Below, piece by piece: positions 1 through 8,500 of a stretch of DNA of 64,000 bases. This stretch comes from Chryseobacterium bernardetii (GTDB lineage Bacteria; Bacteroidota; Bacteroidia; Flavobacteriales; Weeksellaceae): the NCBI RefSeq assembly GCF_003815975.1, contig NZ_CP033932.1, positions 4,445,501 through 4,509,500 on the forward strand. Direction: 5' to 3'. Within the stretch, counting starts at the first letter, position 1. Each line of letters opens with the position of its first letter. The notes under the pieces were generated by a model. The model searched no databases, was not told the DNA's origin, and saw only the letters and a list, made by a program, of their open reading frames with translations. The position numbers and the translations under genes were made by a program.

Positions 1-227
1 TTCCCGTTTCCTACGTCTACTGTTGTCTTCTTCAGTTTATCAGCATTCGGATGCTTTTCGCAGGTTAATACTTTCCCTACAACAATTCCTTCCAGGCTGC
101 CTTTTACACTTTCGAATTTATCTATCCCTTCAACCTCAAGACCTATGTCTGTAAGGAATTCACCGATTCTTTCAGTTTTCAATTCCGTTTTTACAAAGTC
201 TTTCAGCCAGTTGTTTGATATTTTCAT
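1..227 (-). CDS. pheT: Phenylalanyl-tRNA synthetase beta subunit, N-terminal part (cut by window edge)
   Basis: The reverse strand from the ATG at 225-227 reads MKISNNWLKDFVKTELKTER and continues in frame to the left edge, giving about 75 residues. The start, a 'GLEVEGID' motif and a following 'VVGKVLTCEKHPNADKL' stretch are the hallmark N-terminus of PheT, where an OB-fold tRNA-binding domain with the HPNADKL motif begins. PheT forms the alpha2-beta2 enzyme that charges tRNA-Phe in the cytoplasm; the beta subunit carries editing and tRNA binding. Only the first tenth is visible, so completeness cannot be judged. The gene is first in its transcription direction, with a gene-free 786 bp behind it. 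Confidence 0.9.
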   Translation of the reverse strand, partial: MKISNNWLKDFVKTELKTERIGEFLTDIGLEVEGIDKFESVKGSLEGIVVGKVLTCEKHPNADKLKKTTVDVGNG

Positions 228-531
228 TTGCTTATCTATCTACTTGTTTAATTCGCCAAACAAAACACAAGGTTTCATCTGCCCTATTTTTGAAACTTTT
301 ATTTGAAATCCCGTTCAATAATTGAGTCGGTTTTTCGCGGTACAAATGTCGTGTTTTTTTGAGAAATACAGAAATTTCAGAGCGATTTTAAGAGAATTAA
401 TTTTCATTTTTTCCTGTTCCGGAGACTGAGTAAATCAATCTCTACTTTGCTTCTTCATAAAATTTAAGCAATCCATTTAAAATACACGAATAGATTGTAA
501 TTATTTCATTTGTATTAATCTCTTTTACTTA

Positions 532-690
532 TGCAGTAGATGCTAAGATTTTATAATTATACAGTATTTAAGATCACAGAAGCGTTTCACTAAAGATCAG
601 GCATTCTTTTAGGTCTCCATTTGTCTTATCACTTACTGTCTCTGCTGAATGAAATGCCCTTGCGAATGAAAATATGCTGTTTCAAAATAC
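532..690 (-). repeat. Diverged copy of the dispersed ~250 bp intergenic repeat (family A)
   Basis: This stretch contains, in order, a 'gctaagatttt' block, 'gaagcgtttcac' and 'gctgaatgaaatgccc-ttgcgaa'. The same blocks in the same order are found on the reverse complement of the tandem array at 42.3-43.0 kb. No open reading frame runs through it. It fills part of the 786 bp gap between pheT and dnaN, which otherwise shows no gene or recognisable RNA. Confidence 0.55.
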
Positions 691-751
691 TATTCCTGCA
701 AACTTAGCGTTTAAATTATAATCAGTAAGATTTTTCTATTTTTTGACGCAA

Positions 752-826
752 CATGCGCTAAGATTTTTAATTATACCGTATGATTTTTAAGAGCGTAGAA
801 GCGTTTCACTCAGCAAGGCTAAAGAA
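752..826 (-). repeat. Partial copy of intergenic repeat family A
   Basis: It starts with 'catgcgctaagattttt' and ends with 'gaagcgtttcactcagcaa'. The last 17 bases match, nearly base for base, the reverse complement of the array unit at 42.6-42.7 kb (ttgctgagtgaaacg). It lies about 215 bp from the more complete copy at 532-690 in the same orientation, so the pheT-dnaN gap may itself be a degenerate tandem array. Confidence 0.55.
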
Positions 827-835
827 AGTATTGTT

Positions 836-940
836 ACGAAAAGTTTGAAATATCTGAAGCTATTAATTAAGCAACATTTTAAATTCATCTTTGATGAAAC
901 TTAACTTTCCTTAAAATCTTCATTTTTCTTAACGGTTTAA
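836..940. repeat. Dispersed intergenic repeat, family B, copy 1
   Basis: About 105 bp that match 4919-5040: both begin 'acgaaaa-tttgaa', then carry 'agctatt-attaa', a shared 15-base core 'attcatctttgatga', and end in 'tttttcttaa-ggtt'. Neither copy is coding. Both sit in gene-free stretches downstream of an ORF end. Confidence 0.5.
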
Positions 941-1013
941 TATCCTGATTAGAAAAGGTTAGAAATAAAAAAAGCCGGATTACTCCAGCTTCTTTTTATT
1001 TGTTATTTTACTA

Positions 1014-2144
1014 TTACAACCCGATTACCGGCATTGATAACATTAAGATATTTTCGTTTTCTTCCAGCCCGTCAAGCGGCTCAATAATTCCCGGTCTGTT
1101 TGGCTGAGACATTTTCATTGTGATATCGTCAGATCCTAGGATTGTCAACATTTCCGTTAAGAATTTAGAACTGAATCCGATATTGATATCTTCTCCGTTG
1201 TAGTCACAAGGGATCTGCATATCTGCTTTGTTCGCATATTCCGTATCTTCTGCATGAAGGTGAAGAATATTTCCTGAAAGCTTGAATCTTACCTGGTTGG
1301 TAGATTTGTTAGACATGATCGATGCTCTCTTGATAGCTCCTAGTAAGAGATTTCTGTTGATGGTTAATACATTCGGATTTTCTTTAGGAATTACCGCCGT
1401 ATAGTTTGGATACTTACCATCAATCAGTCTACAGATCCAGATATGCTTACCAAAAGTAAACTTGGCCATATTCTCATTGAAGTCGATCTTCACGTCTTCA
1501 TTGGAGCTTGCCAGAATATTTTTGAAGATATTCAAAGGTTTCTTAGGCATGATAAATTCCATTGGTTCAGCATTCATCAGGTCTGCTCTTTTGTAAACAA
1601 CAAGCCTGTGAGAGTCTGTAGAAACGAAATTGGTTTCATTTTCCCCAAACTGGAATAATACTCCTGTCATTACCGGACGAAGAGAATCATTACTGGTGGC
1701 AAATAATGTATTGGTTAAAGCTTCAGACAATACTCCAGCCGGCATTACTACACTTTGGGAAGCGTCAAATTCCGGTAATTCAGGATAGTCATCAGCGTTA
1801 TCTAATGCTACTGCGAAATTATCTTTTTCATCTAAAATCTCAAGCTGGCTTCCAGTTCCTTCAGCATTGTCCTTTACAACAAATGTTAAAGGCTGTTCTC
1901 CATATGTCTTGATAAAATCCTGAAAAATTTTAGCAGGAACAGCAAATTTACCTGAATCATCAGACTTTACTTCCAGGGAAGTTACAAGAGTTGTCTCGCC
2001 GTCAGATGCTGTAATGGTAACATTATTTCCGTCTAATTCAAAAAGATAGTTTTCTAAAATCGGTCTCGATTGAGAGCTTGATATTACGCCACTTACAGTT
2101 TGCAACGCCTTCTGCAGTTCACCACTTGAAATAATAAATTTCAT
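1014..2144 (-). CDS. dnaN: DNA polymerase III subunit beta (sliding clamp)
   Basis: The product is the 376-residue processivity clamp that encircles DNA as a dimer and tethers DNA polymerase III and many repair enzymes. Length is usual for bacterial DnaN (365-380 residues). Three repeated clamp folds can be followed: residues 1-120 beginning MKFIISSGELQKALQTV, about 125-245, and 246-376 ending in the typical C-terminal 'ILMLSMPVIGL', close to the M-P-x-R/I-L ending that lines the partner-binding cleft. It is not next to dnaA or recF here (recF is 48 kb away), which is common in Flavobacteriia. A Bacteroidota -7 element (TATATTTG on the minus strand, 2167-2174) lies 23 bp upstream of the start. 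Confidence 0.97.
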   Translation of the reverse strand: MKFIISSGELQKALQTVSGVISSSQSRPILENYLFELDGNNVTITASDGETTLVTSLEVKSDDSGKFAVPAKIFQDFIKTYGEQPLTFVVKDNAEGTGSQLEILDEKDNFAVALDNADDYPELPEFDASQSVVMPAGVLSEALTNTLFATSNDSLRPVMTGVLFQFGENETNFVSTDSHRLVVYKRADLMNAEPMEFIMPKKPLNIFKNILASSNEDVKIDFNENMAKFTFGKHIWICRLIDGKYPNYTAVIPKENPNVLTINRNLLLGAIKRASIMSNKSTNQVRFKLSGNILHLHAEDTEYANKADMQIPCDYNGEDINIGFSSKFLTEMLTILGSDDITMKMSQPNRPGIIEPLDGLEENENILMLSMPVIGL

Positions 2145-2166
2145 AGATTTATAAAATAAGTTTCTA

Positions 2167-2197
2167 CAAATATAATAAATACATACAATAAAGAAAA
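2167..2197 (-). promoter_or_regulatory. Candidate promoter of dnaN
   Basis: On the minus strand TATATTTG (2174-2167) fits the Bacteroidota -7 consensus TAnnTTTG. A TTTC lies 18 bases upstream in place of the -33 TTTG, so spacing and -33 are imperfect. It sits just upstream of the dnaN start. Confidence 0.4.
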
Positions 2198-2367
2198 GAA
2201 TATTCCTGACGAGTTTTTAACAAAGATCGTCAATGGTGTTTCAGACCCGATATTACGTTCTGGTTTCCATAGCTGTATATTTTTGCACTAAAATATTGAC
2301 CGCCGGATATATTAATCTTAATATTCCAAATATAGCAGATTAACCGCAACAATCAAAATACAAAAAC

Positions 2368-2375
2368 TATCTTTG
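2368..2375 (+). promoter_or_regulatory. Candidate -7 promoter element of dgkA
   Basis: TATCTTTG matches TAnnTTTG exactly and lies 20 bp before the ATG at 2395. No TTTG is seen at the -33 position, so only half of the promoter is convincing. Confidence 0.4.
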
Positions 2376-2394
2376 TTGAAAAAAATAAAACAAC

Positions 2395-2748
2395 ATGCAA
2401 AAACCACCGATTCATAAAAGTTTTTTAAATGCTTTCCGGGGTGTTTTGGCAATGCTAAAAACAGAAAGGAATTTTCAGATTGAGATTCTGGCCTCCCTTC
2501 TCAATCTGTTCCTTATTTTTTATCTAAAACTTACTTCTACAGATGCTGCTCTTATTCTCATGGCTTCTGCCGCTGTTTTAAGCGCAGAAATTTTCAATAC
2601 CGCCATTGAAAAGATATGTGACATCATTCAGCCTGATTTTGATGAAAGAATAGGTTTTATTAAAGATATTGCTGCCGGAGCAGTTGTACTTATAGCCATT
2701 GCCTCTGCAGTTATTGGAGTTCTTGTGTATTGGAAGTATTTTTTTTGA
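2395..2748 (+). CDS. dgkA: Diacylglycerol kinase family protein (probable undecaprenol kinase)
   Basis: This 117-residue integral membrane kinase phosphorylates a lipid alcohol with ATP: diacylglycerol in Proteobacteria, undecaprenol in Gram-positives. The family signature is present: a glutamate in 'TERNFQIE' (about 24-31), the active-site stretch 'AEIFNTAIE' (64-72) and 'KDIAAGAVVL' (90-99). Three membrane helices are predicted by eye, at about 33-50, 52-68 and 91-115. Length is usual. It is monocistronic, followed by hairpins and a convergent gene. Which lipid is used cannot be read from the sequence; recycling of undecaprenol for cell-wall synthesis is an inference. Confidence 0.9.
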   Translation: MQKPPIHKSFLNAFRGVLAMLKTERNFQIEILASLLNLFLIFYLKLTSTDAALILMASAAVLSAEIFNTAIEKICDIIQPDFDERIGFIKDIAAGAVVLIAIASAVIGVLVYWKYFF

Positions 2749-2757
2749 CCACCCTGT

Positions 2758-2792
2758 CAAATCTATGATTTGAGCCCCCTCCGTAGGAGGGG
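2758..2792. terminator. Paired hairpins between dgkA and the convergent gene
   Basis: Two adjacent hairpins: CAAATC-tat-GATTTG (about 2758-2772) and CCCCTCC-gta-GGAGGGG (2776-2792). Neither has a proper T-run directly after it, so they could be a small dispersed hairpin element rather than a true intrinsic terminator. Confidence 0.4.
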
Positions 2793-2851
2793 AATATCAC
2801 GTCTTCAACTGATTTTTTGTTAATTAAGATAGTTTTTATTTTTTATTACCC

Positions 2852-3310
2852 TTATTTTACAGCAATTAAAATATCTACCTCTGCATCGGAAGGATACTGT
2901 GCTTTTTCGCCGTATATCTCAAAATCAGCAGTGAAGGTTCTTCCCAAATCCATGTTCCAGATTTTAAGCCATTCATTAATAACCAGACCTTCTGCCAAGT
3001 TTCCTTTTACTGTAAATTTTACATAATCTCCACCATCAAAAGATTTCCCAGCCATTCCTTCCGGAATATTCTCCAGACTTTCTACTTTGCATCCTAATAG
3101 TGTAGTATATGGCTTTGTATGGTCTTTTTCATACTCCGTATAAATGGAATAAATAGTATTATCTATTTTATTAGGAATATTATTCAACAGATTTTCTTTC
3201 ATAAATTTTTCCCATAATACAGGAATATCCTTTGCTGCCTGTTCATTTTCATTGGTTGTTCTTACTTCAATTCCGATCACCTTAAAAGGTTCCACTTTTA
3301 CGTTATTCAT
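2852..3310 (-). CDS. GyrI-like / AraC effector-binding domain protein
   Basis: A 152-residue stand-alone protein of the GyrI-like small-molecule-binding fold. The start MNNVKVEPFKVIGIEVRT is the usual first strand, 'LWEKFMKENLLNNIPNKI' the following helix, and 'YTTLLGCKVESLENIPEGM' the repeat of the SHS2-type motif; the C-terminus 'EIYGEKAQYPSDAEVDILIAVK' with a conserved Glu and Asp is typical of the family. Such proteins bind hydrophobic drugs or, as SbmC/GyrI, affect DNA gyrase. There is no DNA-binding domain attached. It converges on dgkA and has no clear operon partner. The ligand is unknown. Confidence 0.85.
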   Translation of the reverse strand: MNNVKVEPFKVIGIEVRTTNENEQAAKDIPVLWEKFMKENLLNNIPNKIDNTIYSIYTEYEKDHTKPYTTLLGCKVESLENIPEGMAGKSFDGGDYVKFTVKGNLAEGLVINEWLKIWNMDLGRTFTADFEIYGEKAQYPSDAEVDILIAVK

Positions 3311-3438
3311 TTCTTGATTTTTTGTTGTAGGTCAAAGATAGATGGCAGTTGTGACAACTGTTTGTCAGGAGGTTTTTAGACACCTGATGATTGATAGATG
3401 ATAATATTTCAAATTATAATAATGGTTATTTTTATGTT

Positions 3439-3492
3439 TTGGCTAAAGCCAATGGATAGGTTTTAAATATAAAAACGGGCTAAAGCCCGTTT
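3439..3492. repeat. Two short inverted repeats with a 'ggctaaagcc' core
   Basis: TTGGCT-aa-AGCCAA (3439-3452) and AAACGGGCT-aa-AGCCCGTTT (3473-3492) follow each other with the same loop and overlapping stem sequence. They lie in the gap upstream of the GyrI-like gene and downstream of the peptide gene terminator. They look like a small dispersed palindromic element; the second is long enough to act as a terminator. Confidence 0.5.
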
Positions 3493-3509
3493 CTATTGAT
3501 GGTATGGTT

Positions 3510-3552
3510 TTAAATAAAACGTTTCTGAAAATTAATAATTTTCAGAAACGTT
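3510..3552 (-). terminator. Strong terminator of the leader-peptide gene
   Basis: AACGTTTCTGAAAATT (3518-3533), a 3-base loop and the exact inverse (3537-3552) form a 16 bp perfect stem. On the minus strand it is followed by TTTTATTT. It begins 24 bp after the stop codon of the 62-residue peptide gene. Confidence 0.8.
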
Positions 3553-3575
3553 CTGTTCATTAAATTATTTTTAAT

Positions 3576-3764
3576 TTATAAAGGACAATAAGCATCCCAT
3601 GCTGCCCCCGTCATACATCCGTCATATTTTGGACAATAGTAGTAATAGGGTGAAGTGCTGCAATTTCCATTTTCATCTTTGGGATAAATAATCATAGGTG
3701 GGTTTACTCCTCCTCCTTTTACTGTTTTTAACTCTTGCCTTTTAATTCTTTTTAGATTTTTCAT
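3576..3764 (-). CDS. Double-glycine-leader peptide (bacteriocin-like)
   Basis: From the ATG at 3762-3764 the product is 62 residues: MKNLKRIKRQELKTVKGGG followed by a short Pro/Tyr/Cys-rich core with three cysteines (NGNCSTS, YYYYCPKYDGC and the C-terminal AYCPL region, four in all counting the last). The basic leader ending in GG(G) is the pattern of Bacteroidota bacteriocin-like peptides processed by a C39-peptidase ABC transporter. The upstream in-frame ATG would add a hydrophobic 16-residue tail before the leader and is less likely. No transporter or modification enzyme is next to it. Whether it is an antimicrobial, a signal or something else is not known. Confidence 0.7.
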   Translation of the reverse strand: MKNLKRIKRQELKTVKGGGVNPPMIIYPKDENGNCSTSPYYYYCPKYDGCMTGAAWDAYCPL

Positions 3765-3832
3765 AGTAATTTTTTTGTAGCTTAAAACTACTAAATAAAA
3801 TTCACTCACCAAAGATAAAATGAGGGACTGAC

Positions 3833-4165
3833 TTATTTTCCAACATAAATAAACCCTTTGTTTCCGGATTTAAAAACGGTTTCTATTCTTTGATAGTCAT
3901 CTACTTCGTATTCATCGGCCTGAAGAATTTCTGCTTCTGTCACTTCAAACAGCACGCCTTCTATTTCATCATCAGCATTTCCTGAGAACTCCAGAACGGG
4001 ATGGTATTTCTGACCGCTCTTTCTTAGAACTTCCGGATCTGTAATTTCAAGCATATTCAGTTTGTATCCTGATAAAACATCTTTTTTTCCCTGCAAAATG
4101 CGTCCGAAAGTTTCCAGCTGAACCTGCTCTTTCTGTAAGGTTCCGTAAGAGAATAAATAAGGCAT
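3833..4165 (-). CDS. AIG2-like gamma-glutamylcyclotransferase family protein
   Basis: A 110-residue protein with the family's substrate-loop motif 'YLFSYGTLQ' at residues 3-11 and a C-terminal 'GFIYVGK' strand. The conserved acidic residue expected as catalytic base is probably the Glu in 'DDEIEGVLFEV' (about 66-76). Family members release 5-oxoproline from gamma-glutamyl amines or dipeptides; the exact substrate here is not predictable. Its start codon overlaps the stop codon of the SGNH hydrolase gene by one base (TAATG), so the two are translated from one message. Confidence 0.85.
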   Translation of the reverse strand: MPYLFSYGTLQKEQVQLETFGRILQGKKDVLSGYKLNMLEITDPEVLRKSGQKYHPVLEFSGNADDEIEGVLFEVTEAEILQADEYEVDDYQRIETVFKSGNKGFIYVGK

Positions 4166-4794
4166 TATAAATATTTTTCAATGATTGGAACTGCAATTTC
4201 GGCCATCATTCCATAACCTTTCTCATTGGGATGAACACCGTCTGCAGAAAGCAGGATCTCTTTATCTTCAAACAATGCCGAATGAAAATCAATATACCCT
4301 AAAGAGTAATCTGCTGCAATACTCTTAAGAATATCATTATAAGCAACCACTTCTTCATTTGATCTTAATTTTCCTGAACTAACCACCACCCCGTCTATAT
4401 TTTTGGAAACAGGAAGAATACTTACCAGGTAGATATCTTTGGAAAACTGTTGGGCATGCTGAATAGCTGTGATAATATTATGTCTGAATTTTTCAGGTTC
4501 CACTACCCGCACTCCTTCTTTGACGGCAAGATCATTGGCTCCATAGCTTATAAAGACCAAATTTCCATCGGCTGAATTTCTTGCTTCCAATTCTACAGGC
4601 ATTCGTTTCAATAATCCTTCTGTTGTTTCGCCGCCAATTCCCAAATTGAATAAGATCAGCTCATCACCATTTCCTTCATGGAATTTCTGTAGGGCATATC
4701 TCTTTAAAATATCCACCCAACCTCCAAAAACGCCATCATATTCTCCATAGGTTATACTGTCTCCAAAGAACAGTCCATATACTATTTTCTTCAT
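4165..4794 (-). CDS. SGNH/GDSL-family hydrolase (esterase or lipase-like)
   Basis: The 209-residue protein shows all blocks of the SGNH fold: block I 'FFGDSITYG' with the nucleophile Ser at about 13, block II Gly in 'NLGIGGETT', block III Asn in 'SYGANDLAV', and block V 'SADGVHPNEKGY' with the Asp-x-x-His pair. No signal peptide is evident, so it is probably cytoplasmic, acting on acyl esters such as lysophospholipid or acetylated sugar. It forms an overlapping two-gene unit with the AIG2-like gene downstream. Substrate is not identifiable from sequence. Confidence 0.88.
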   Translation of the reverse strand: MKKIVYGLFFGDSITYGEYDGVFGGWVDILKRYALQKFHEGNGDELILFNLGIGGETTEGLLKRMPVELEARNSADGNLVFISYGANDLAVKEGVRVVEPEKFRHNIITAIQHAQQFSKDIYLVSILPVSKNIDGVVVSSGKLRSNEEVVAYNDILKSIAADYSLGYIDFHSALFEDKEILLSADGVHPNEKGYGMMAEIAVPIIEKYL

Positions 4795-4918
4795 TCAATT
4801 GATTCTTTTGTTTATTGATTTTGCTTCTTGTCCAAAGCTTACAAATATTTTTCAAAGTAAGATAAAAATCTGCTAAATCAGCCTAATCTGCGAGATTTTT
4901 TTAATTTAAAATTGTAGT

Positions 4919-5040
4919 ACGAAAATTTTGAACCATTAAGCATTTTTAATGATTAAGAAGTGTTAAGAGAACAGCTAAAGCTATTGATTAAACAGCATTC
5001 TGAATTCATCTTTGATGAACCTTAGTTTTTCTTAATGGTT
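4919..5040. repeat. Dispersed intergenic repeat, family B, copy 2
   Basis: It matches the copy at 836-940 through 'gaaaa-tttgaa', 'agctattgattaa' and the exact 'attcatctttgatga' core. It carries a further ~20 bp insertion ('gattaagaagtgttaagag'). It occupies most of the 382 bp gap between the SGNH hydrolase and the barstar-like gene; nothing else is seen there. Confidence 0.5.
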
Positions 5041-5176
5041 AATTATATTTTTTCGACGCAAAGGTTTATTATAGAGACCTTATATTTTTTAGGAAGCTAA
5101 GGTAGAATCAACAAGTTGATTGAATGAAATTGGGTAGAAAACTTTGAAATTATTGTAAATTTTCTACTCATTACTC

Positions 5177-5557
5177 TCAATCCAAGATCAGTGTAATATT
5201 GGTATGCGATTCGATAATTTCTATAAGAATATCAAACAGTGTCTGCCCTTTCCCGTCTATTAGATCATTTAATTTTTGTTGAGCCAATTCTACATTAAAA
5301 GGTTTTCCCTGTTTGATCTTATTTTCGTAGAATTCTTGGGTGGCGATGAGCCCTAAATCTTCTTTTGACTTTTGTGATTCTTTCCAAACGATTTCAACTT
5401 CTTCCTGGTTTTCAAAAACTCCGAAGCCACCGTAAAGAATATCATCAAAACCATCTAAGGTTCCTACTTTCCAATCTGTATCTTTCATCAATGTCCTGGA
5501 AACTTCTTCGTAGAAACCGTTTAAAGATGAAAAATGACCGCCATGGATGACGATCAT
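5177..5557 (-). CDS. Barstar-like ribonuclease-inhibitor family protein
   Basis: From ATG 5555-5557 the product is 126 residues, beginning MIVIHGGHFSSLNGFYEEV. The motif 'DWKVGTLDGFDDILYGGFG' (about 28-46) is the barstar signature: a conserved Trp, then L-D-x-x-x-D-x-L-x-G at the inhibitor's nuclease-binding helix. Barstar binds and blocks barnase-type RNases. The longer start (ATG 5590) would overlap purL, so the internal start 13 bp after the purL stop is preferred. No barnase-like nuclease is nearby; many barstar-fold proteins act as immunity proteins for unlinked toxins. Target unknown. Confidence 0.75.
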   Translation of the reverse strand: MIVIHGGHFSSLNGFYEEVSRTLMKDTDWKVGTLDGFDDILYGGFGVFENQEEVEIVWKESQKSKEDLGLIATQEFYENKIKQGKPFNVELAQQKLNDLIDGKGQTLFDILIEIIESHTNITLILD

Positions 5558-5570
5558 TTTTCTTGTATTG

Positions 5571-8500
5571 TTATTTGAAGTATTCAACACCGTTTTTGAA
5601 TATGTTGTGATAATTCGCGGTTGGTATGTTTCTCATGAGACCTTCCGTAAATCTTTCCGGGTGTCCCATTCTTCCGTAGATCTTTCCACATGGGCTGGTA
5701 ACTCCTTCAATTCCGAATAATGAATTGTTCGGGTTGAATGGCATTCCGTGGGCAATGTTTCCATCGAAATCGATGTACTGCGTTGCGATCTGTCCGTTTT
5801 CATACAACTTCTTGATTTCTTCTTCCGAAGCCATGAAACGTCCTTCTCCGTGAGAAATCGGAATAGTGAAGGTCTGACCTTTCATTCCTTTTAACCATGG
5901 GCTTTCATCATTCACTACTTTTACAGTGACCATCTGAGAGATGTGTCTTCTGATGGCGTTGTAAGCCAATGTTGGAGAGTTTTCATCAAGATCCTTGATT
6001 CTTCCGTATGGTAATAATCCGGATTTAACTAAAGCCTGGAACCCGTTACAGATCCCGATAATCATACCGTCTCTGTCTAATAATTCGTGAACTGCATTTC
6101 TCATTTTTTCGTTCTTTAAAACGTTGACAATGAATTTTGCAGAACCATCCGGCTCATCACCCGCTGAGAAACCTCCTGAAAAGGCTAGAATCTGAGAGGT
6201 TCTGATCTCTTCTACCCACGCATCAATGCTTTCATCTAATAATTGGTGACTGATGTTAATTAAAGGTAAACTGCTTACTACAGCGCCTTCTTTCTGGAAT
6301 GCATTTAAAGTGTCATACTCACAGTTTGTTCCCGGGAACACTGGTGCAAATACTTTAGGCTGTGCAATTCCGTGTTTTTTGATGATGATATTTCTTGGAT
6401 TGATTGAGTTTGATTTTTCGTCAATTTCAACCGTAATCTTTTCTTTTTCTACTGTCGGGAAAAGGTTTTCGAAGGTGCCTGTGTATGCAGATTCGAGAAC
6501 TGTGATACGGGTTTCAAGATTGTTGATCTTTAAAAGTCCCGAATCTTTTACTTCTCCAATTAACTGTAGAGATATATTGCTTAGCTCTTCTTTAGCCTCA
6601 ATGATTAAGCTACCGATATTTTTAGCTAATAAAATGGTTTCATCAGCATTAACTTCAGCTCCCAATCTGTTTCCGAAACTCATTTTTGCCAATGCTACGG
6701 CTACTCCACCATCTTTTACTGTTTTTACAGAAACGATTTTTCCTGATTTGATGTTTTCGAAGATGAATTCGTAAATCTCTTTTAAAGCATCATAGTTTGG
6801 AAGGCCATTTTCCTGAGCGATATGGTTGAAGAAATATACTTTGTTTCCTGTTGCTTTAAATTCCGGAGAAATGATATTTTGTTTTTCCCCGTTTGCGCAT
6901 GCAAAAGAAATCAATGTTGGCGGAACATTCAGATCCTGATAGGTTCCACTCATGGAATCTTTACCACCAATAGCGGCTAAGCCAAGGTTGATCTGTGCAT
7001 CATAAGCACCCAGAAGGGAAGCTAATGGTTTACCCCATTTTTCAGGAGCCTGACCTAGCTTTTCAAAATATTCCTGGAAGCTTAATCTGATGTTTTTATA
7101 ATCACCTCCCATGGCAACAACCTTCGCTACACTTTCTACTACGGCATAAGATGCTCCCAATAATGAGTTTTGTTTTGAGATTTCAGCATCAAATCCCCAG
7201 CTTGCAAGGGAAACAGTTTTGATATCTTTTGCGCCTAAGATCGGTAGTGTCTGTACACTTCCTTCCATCAGGGTTTGCTGGTATTTCCCACCTAAAGGCA
7301 TCGCTACAGTTGTTCCTCCTACGGAAGAGTCAAACATTTCCAATAGCCCTTTCTGGGAAGCTACATTTTTATCTTGTAGGGTATTCAGGAAGTTTTCTTC
7401 GTTGAAAGCCTTAGTTTCTGCTTTTACGTCTTCAAGGTGATTGATCTTTACCTCCTGAGATTTTGAACATCCGTTCGTATCCAGAAATGCTCTTGAAAGG
7501 TCAACAATTTTATCTCCTTTCCAGAACATCTGCATTCTTCCTGAGTCTGTTACTTTTGCTACCTCTACTGCTACAATGTTTTCAGCTTCACAGAATTTGA
7601 TGAATTTTTCTTTGTCTTCCGGATCTACCACAACGGCCATTCTTTCCTGAGATTCGGAAATAGCGAGTTCTGTACCGTTAAGTCCTTCATATTTTAATGG
7701 CAATACATCAAGGTTTACTTCCAAAGAATCTGCAATTTCACCAATCGCTACAGAAACTCCTCCTGCTCCGAAGTCATTTGATTTTTTGATCAGCTTCGTT
7801 ACTTCAGGATTTCTGAATAATCTCTGGATTTTACGCTCTTCTACGGCATTACCTTTCTGAACTTCAGAACTCATGGTATGGATAGAGGTTTCGTCCTGTT
7901 CTTTTGAACTTCCGCTTGCGCCTCCTACTCCATCGCGGCCTGTTGCTCCTCCTAAGATAATGATAGAATCTCCGTTTGCCGGCTTTTCACGTCTTACCCA
8001 ATCTACAGGAACGGCTCCGGTAACAAAACCTACTTCCATTCTTTTGGCTTTGTAGCCTTCATCATAGATTTCGGAAACCATAGTGGTAGCAAGACCAATC
8101 TGGTTACCATAAGATGAATATCCGTTTGCGGCCTGTTTTGTAATGGTTTTCTGAGGTAATTTACCCGGTAATGTTTTGTCTACAGGTTCCAAAACGTCTG
8201 CTGCACCGGTTAACCTCATCGCCTGGAATACGAATGATCTTCCGGATAAAGGGTCTCTGATTGCTCCTCCCAAACAAGTGGAAGCTCCTCCGAAAGGTTC
8301 AATTTCTGTTGGGTGGTTGTGTGTTTCGTTTTTGAATAATAAATACCAGGGTTCTTTTTTACCGTCGTATTCTGCTTCAATCTGGATGGTACATGCGTTG
8401 ATCTCATCAGAAATCACAAGGTTATCCAGATTTCCGGTTTTATGGAAATATTTACCGCATACTGTTGCCAGATCCATTAAAGAGATCGGTTTCAGCTCAC

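Noticed and set aside
6253..6774. A 173-residue plus-strand frame opposite purL
   Set aside because: It is antisense to conserved purL coding sequence, shows no recognisable protein pattern and no ribosome site; a shadow frame.
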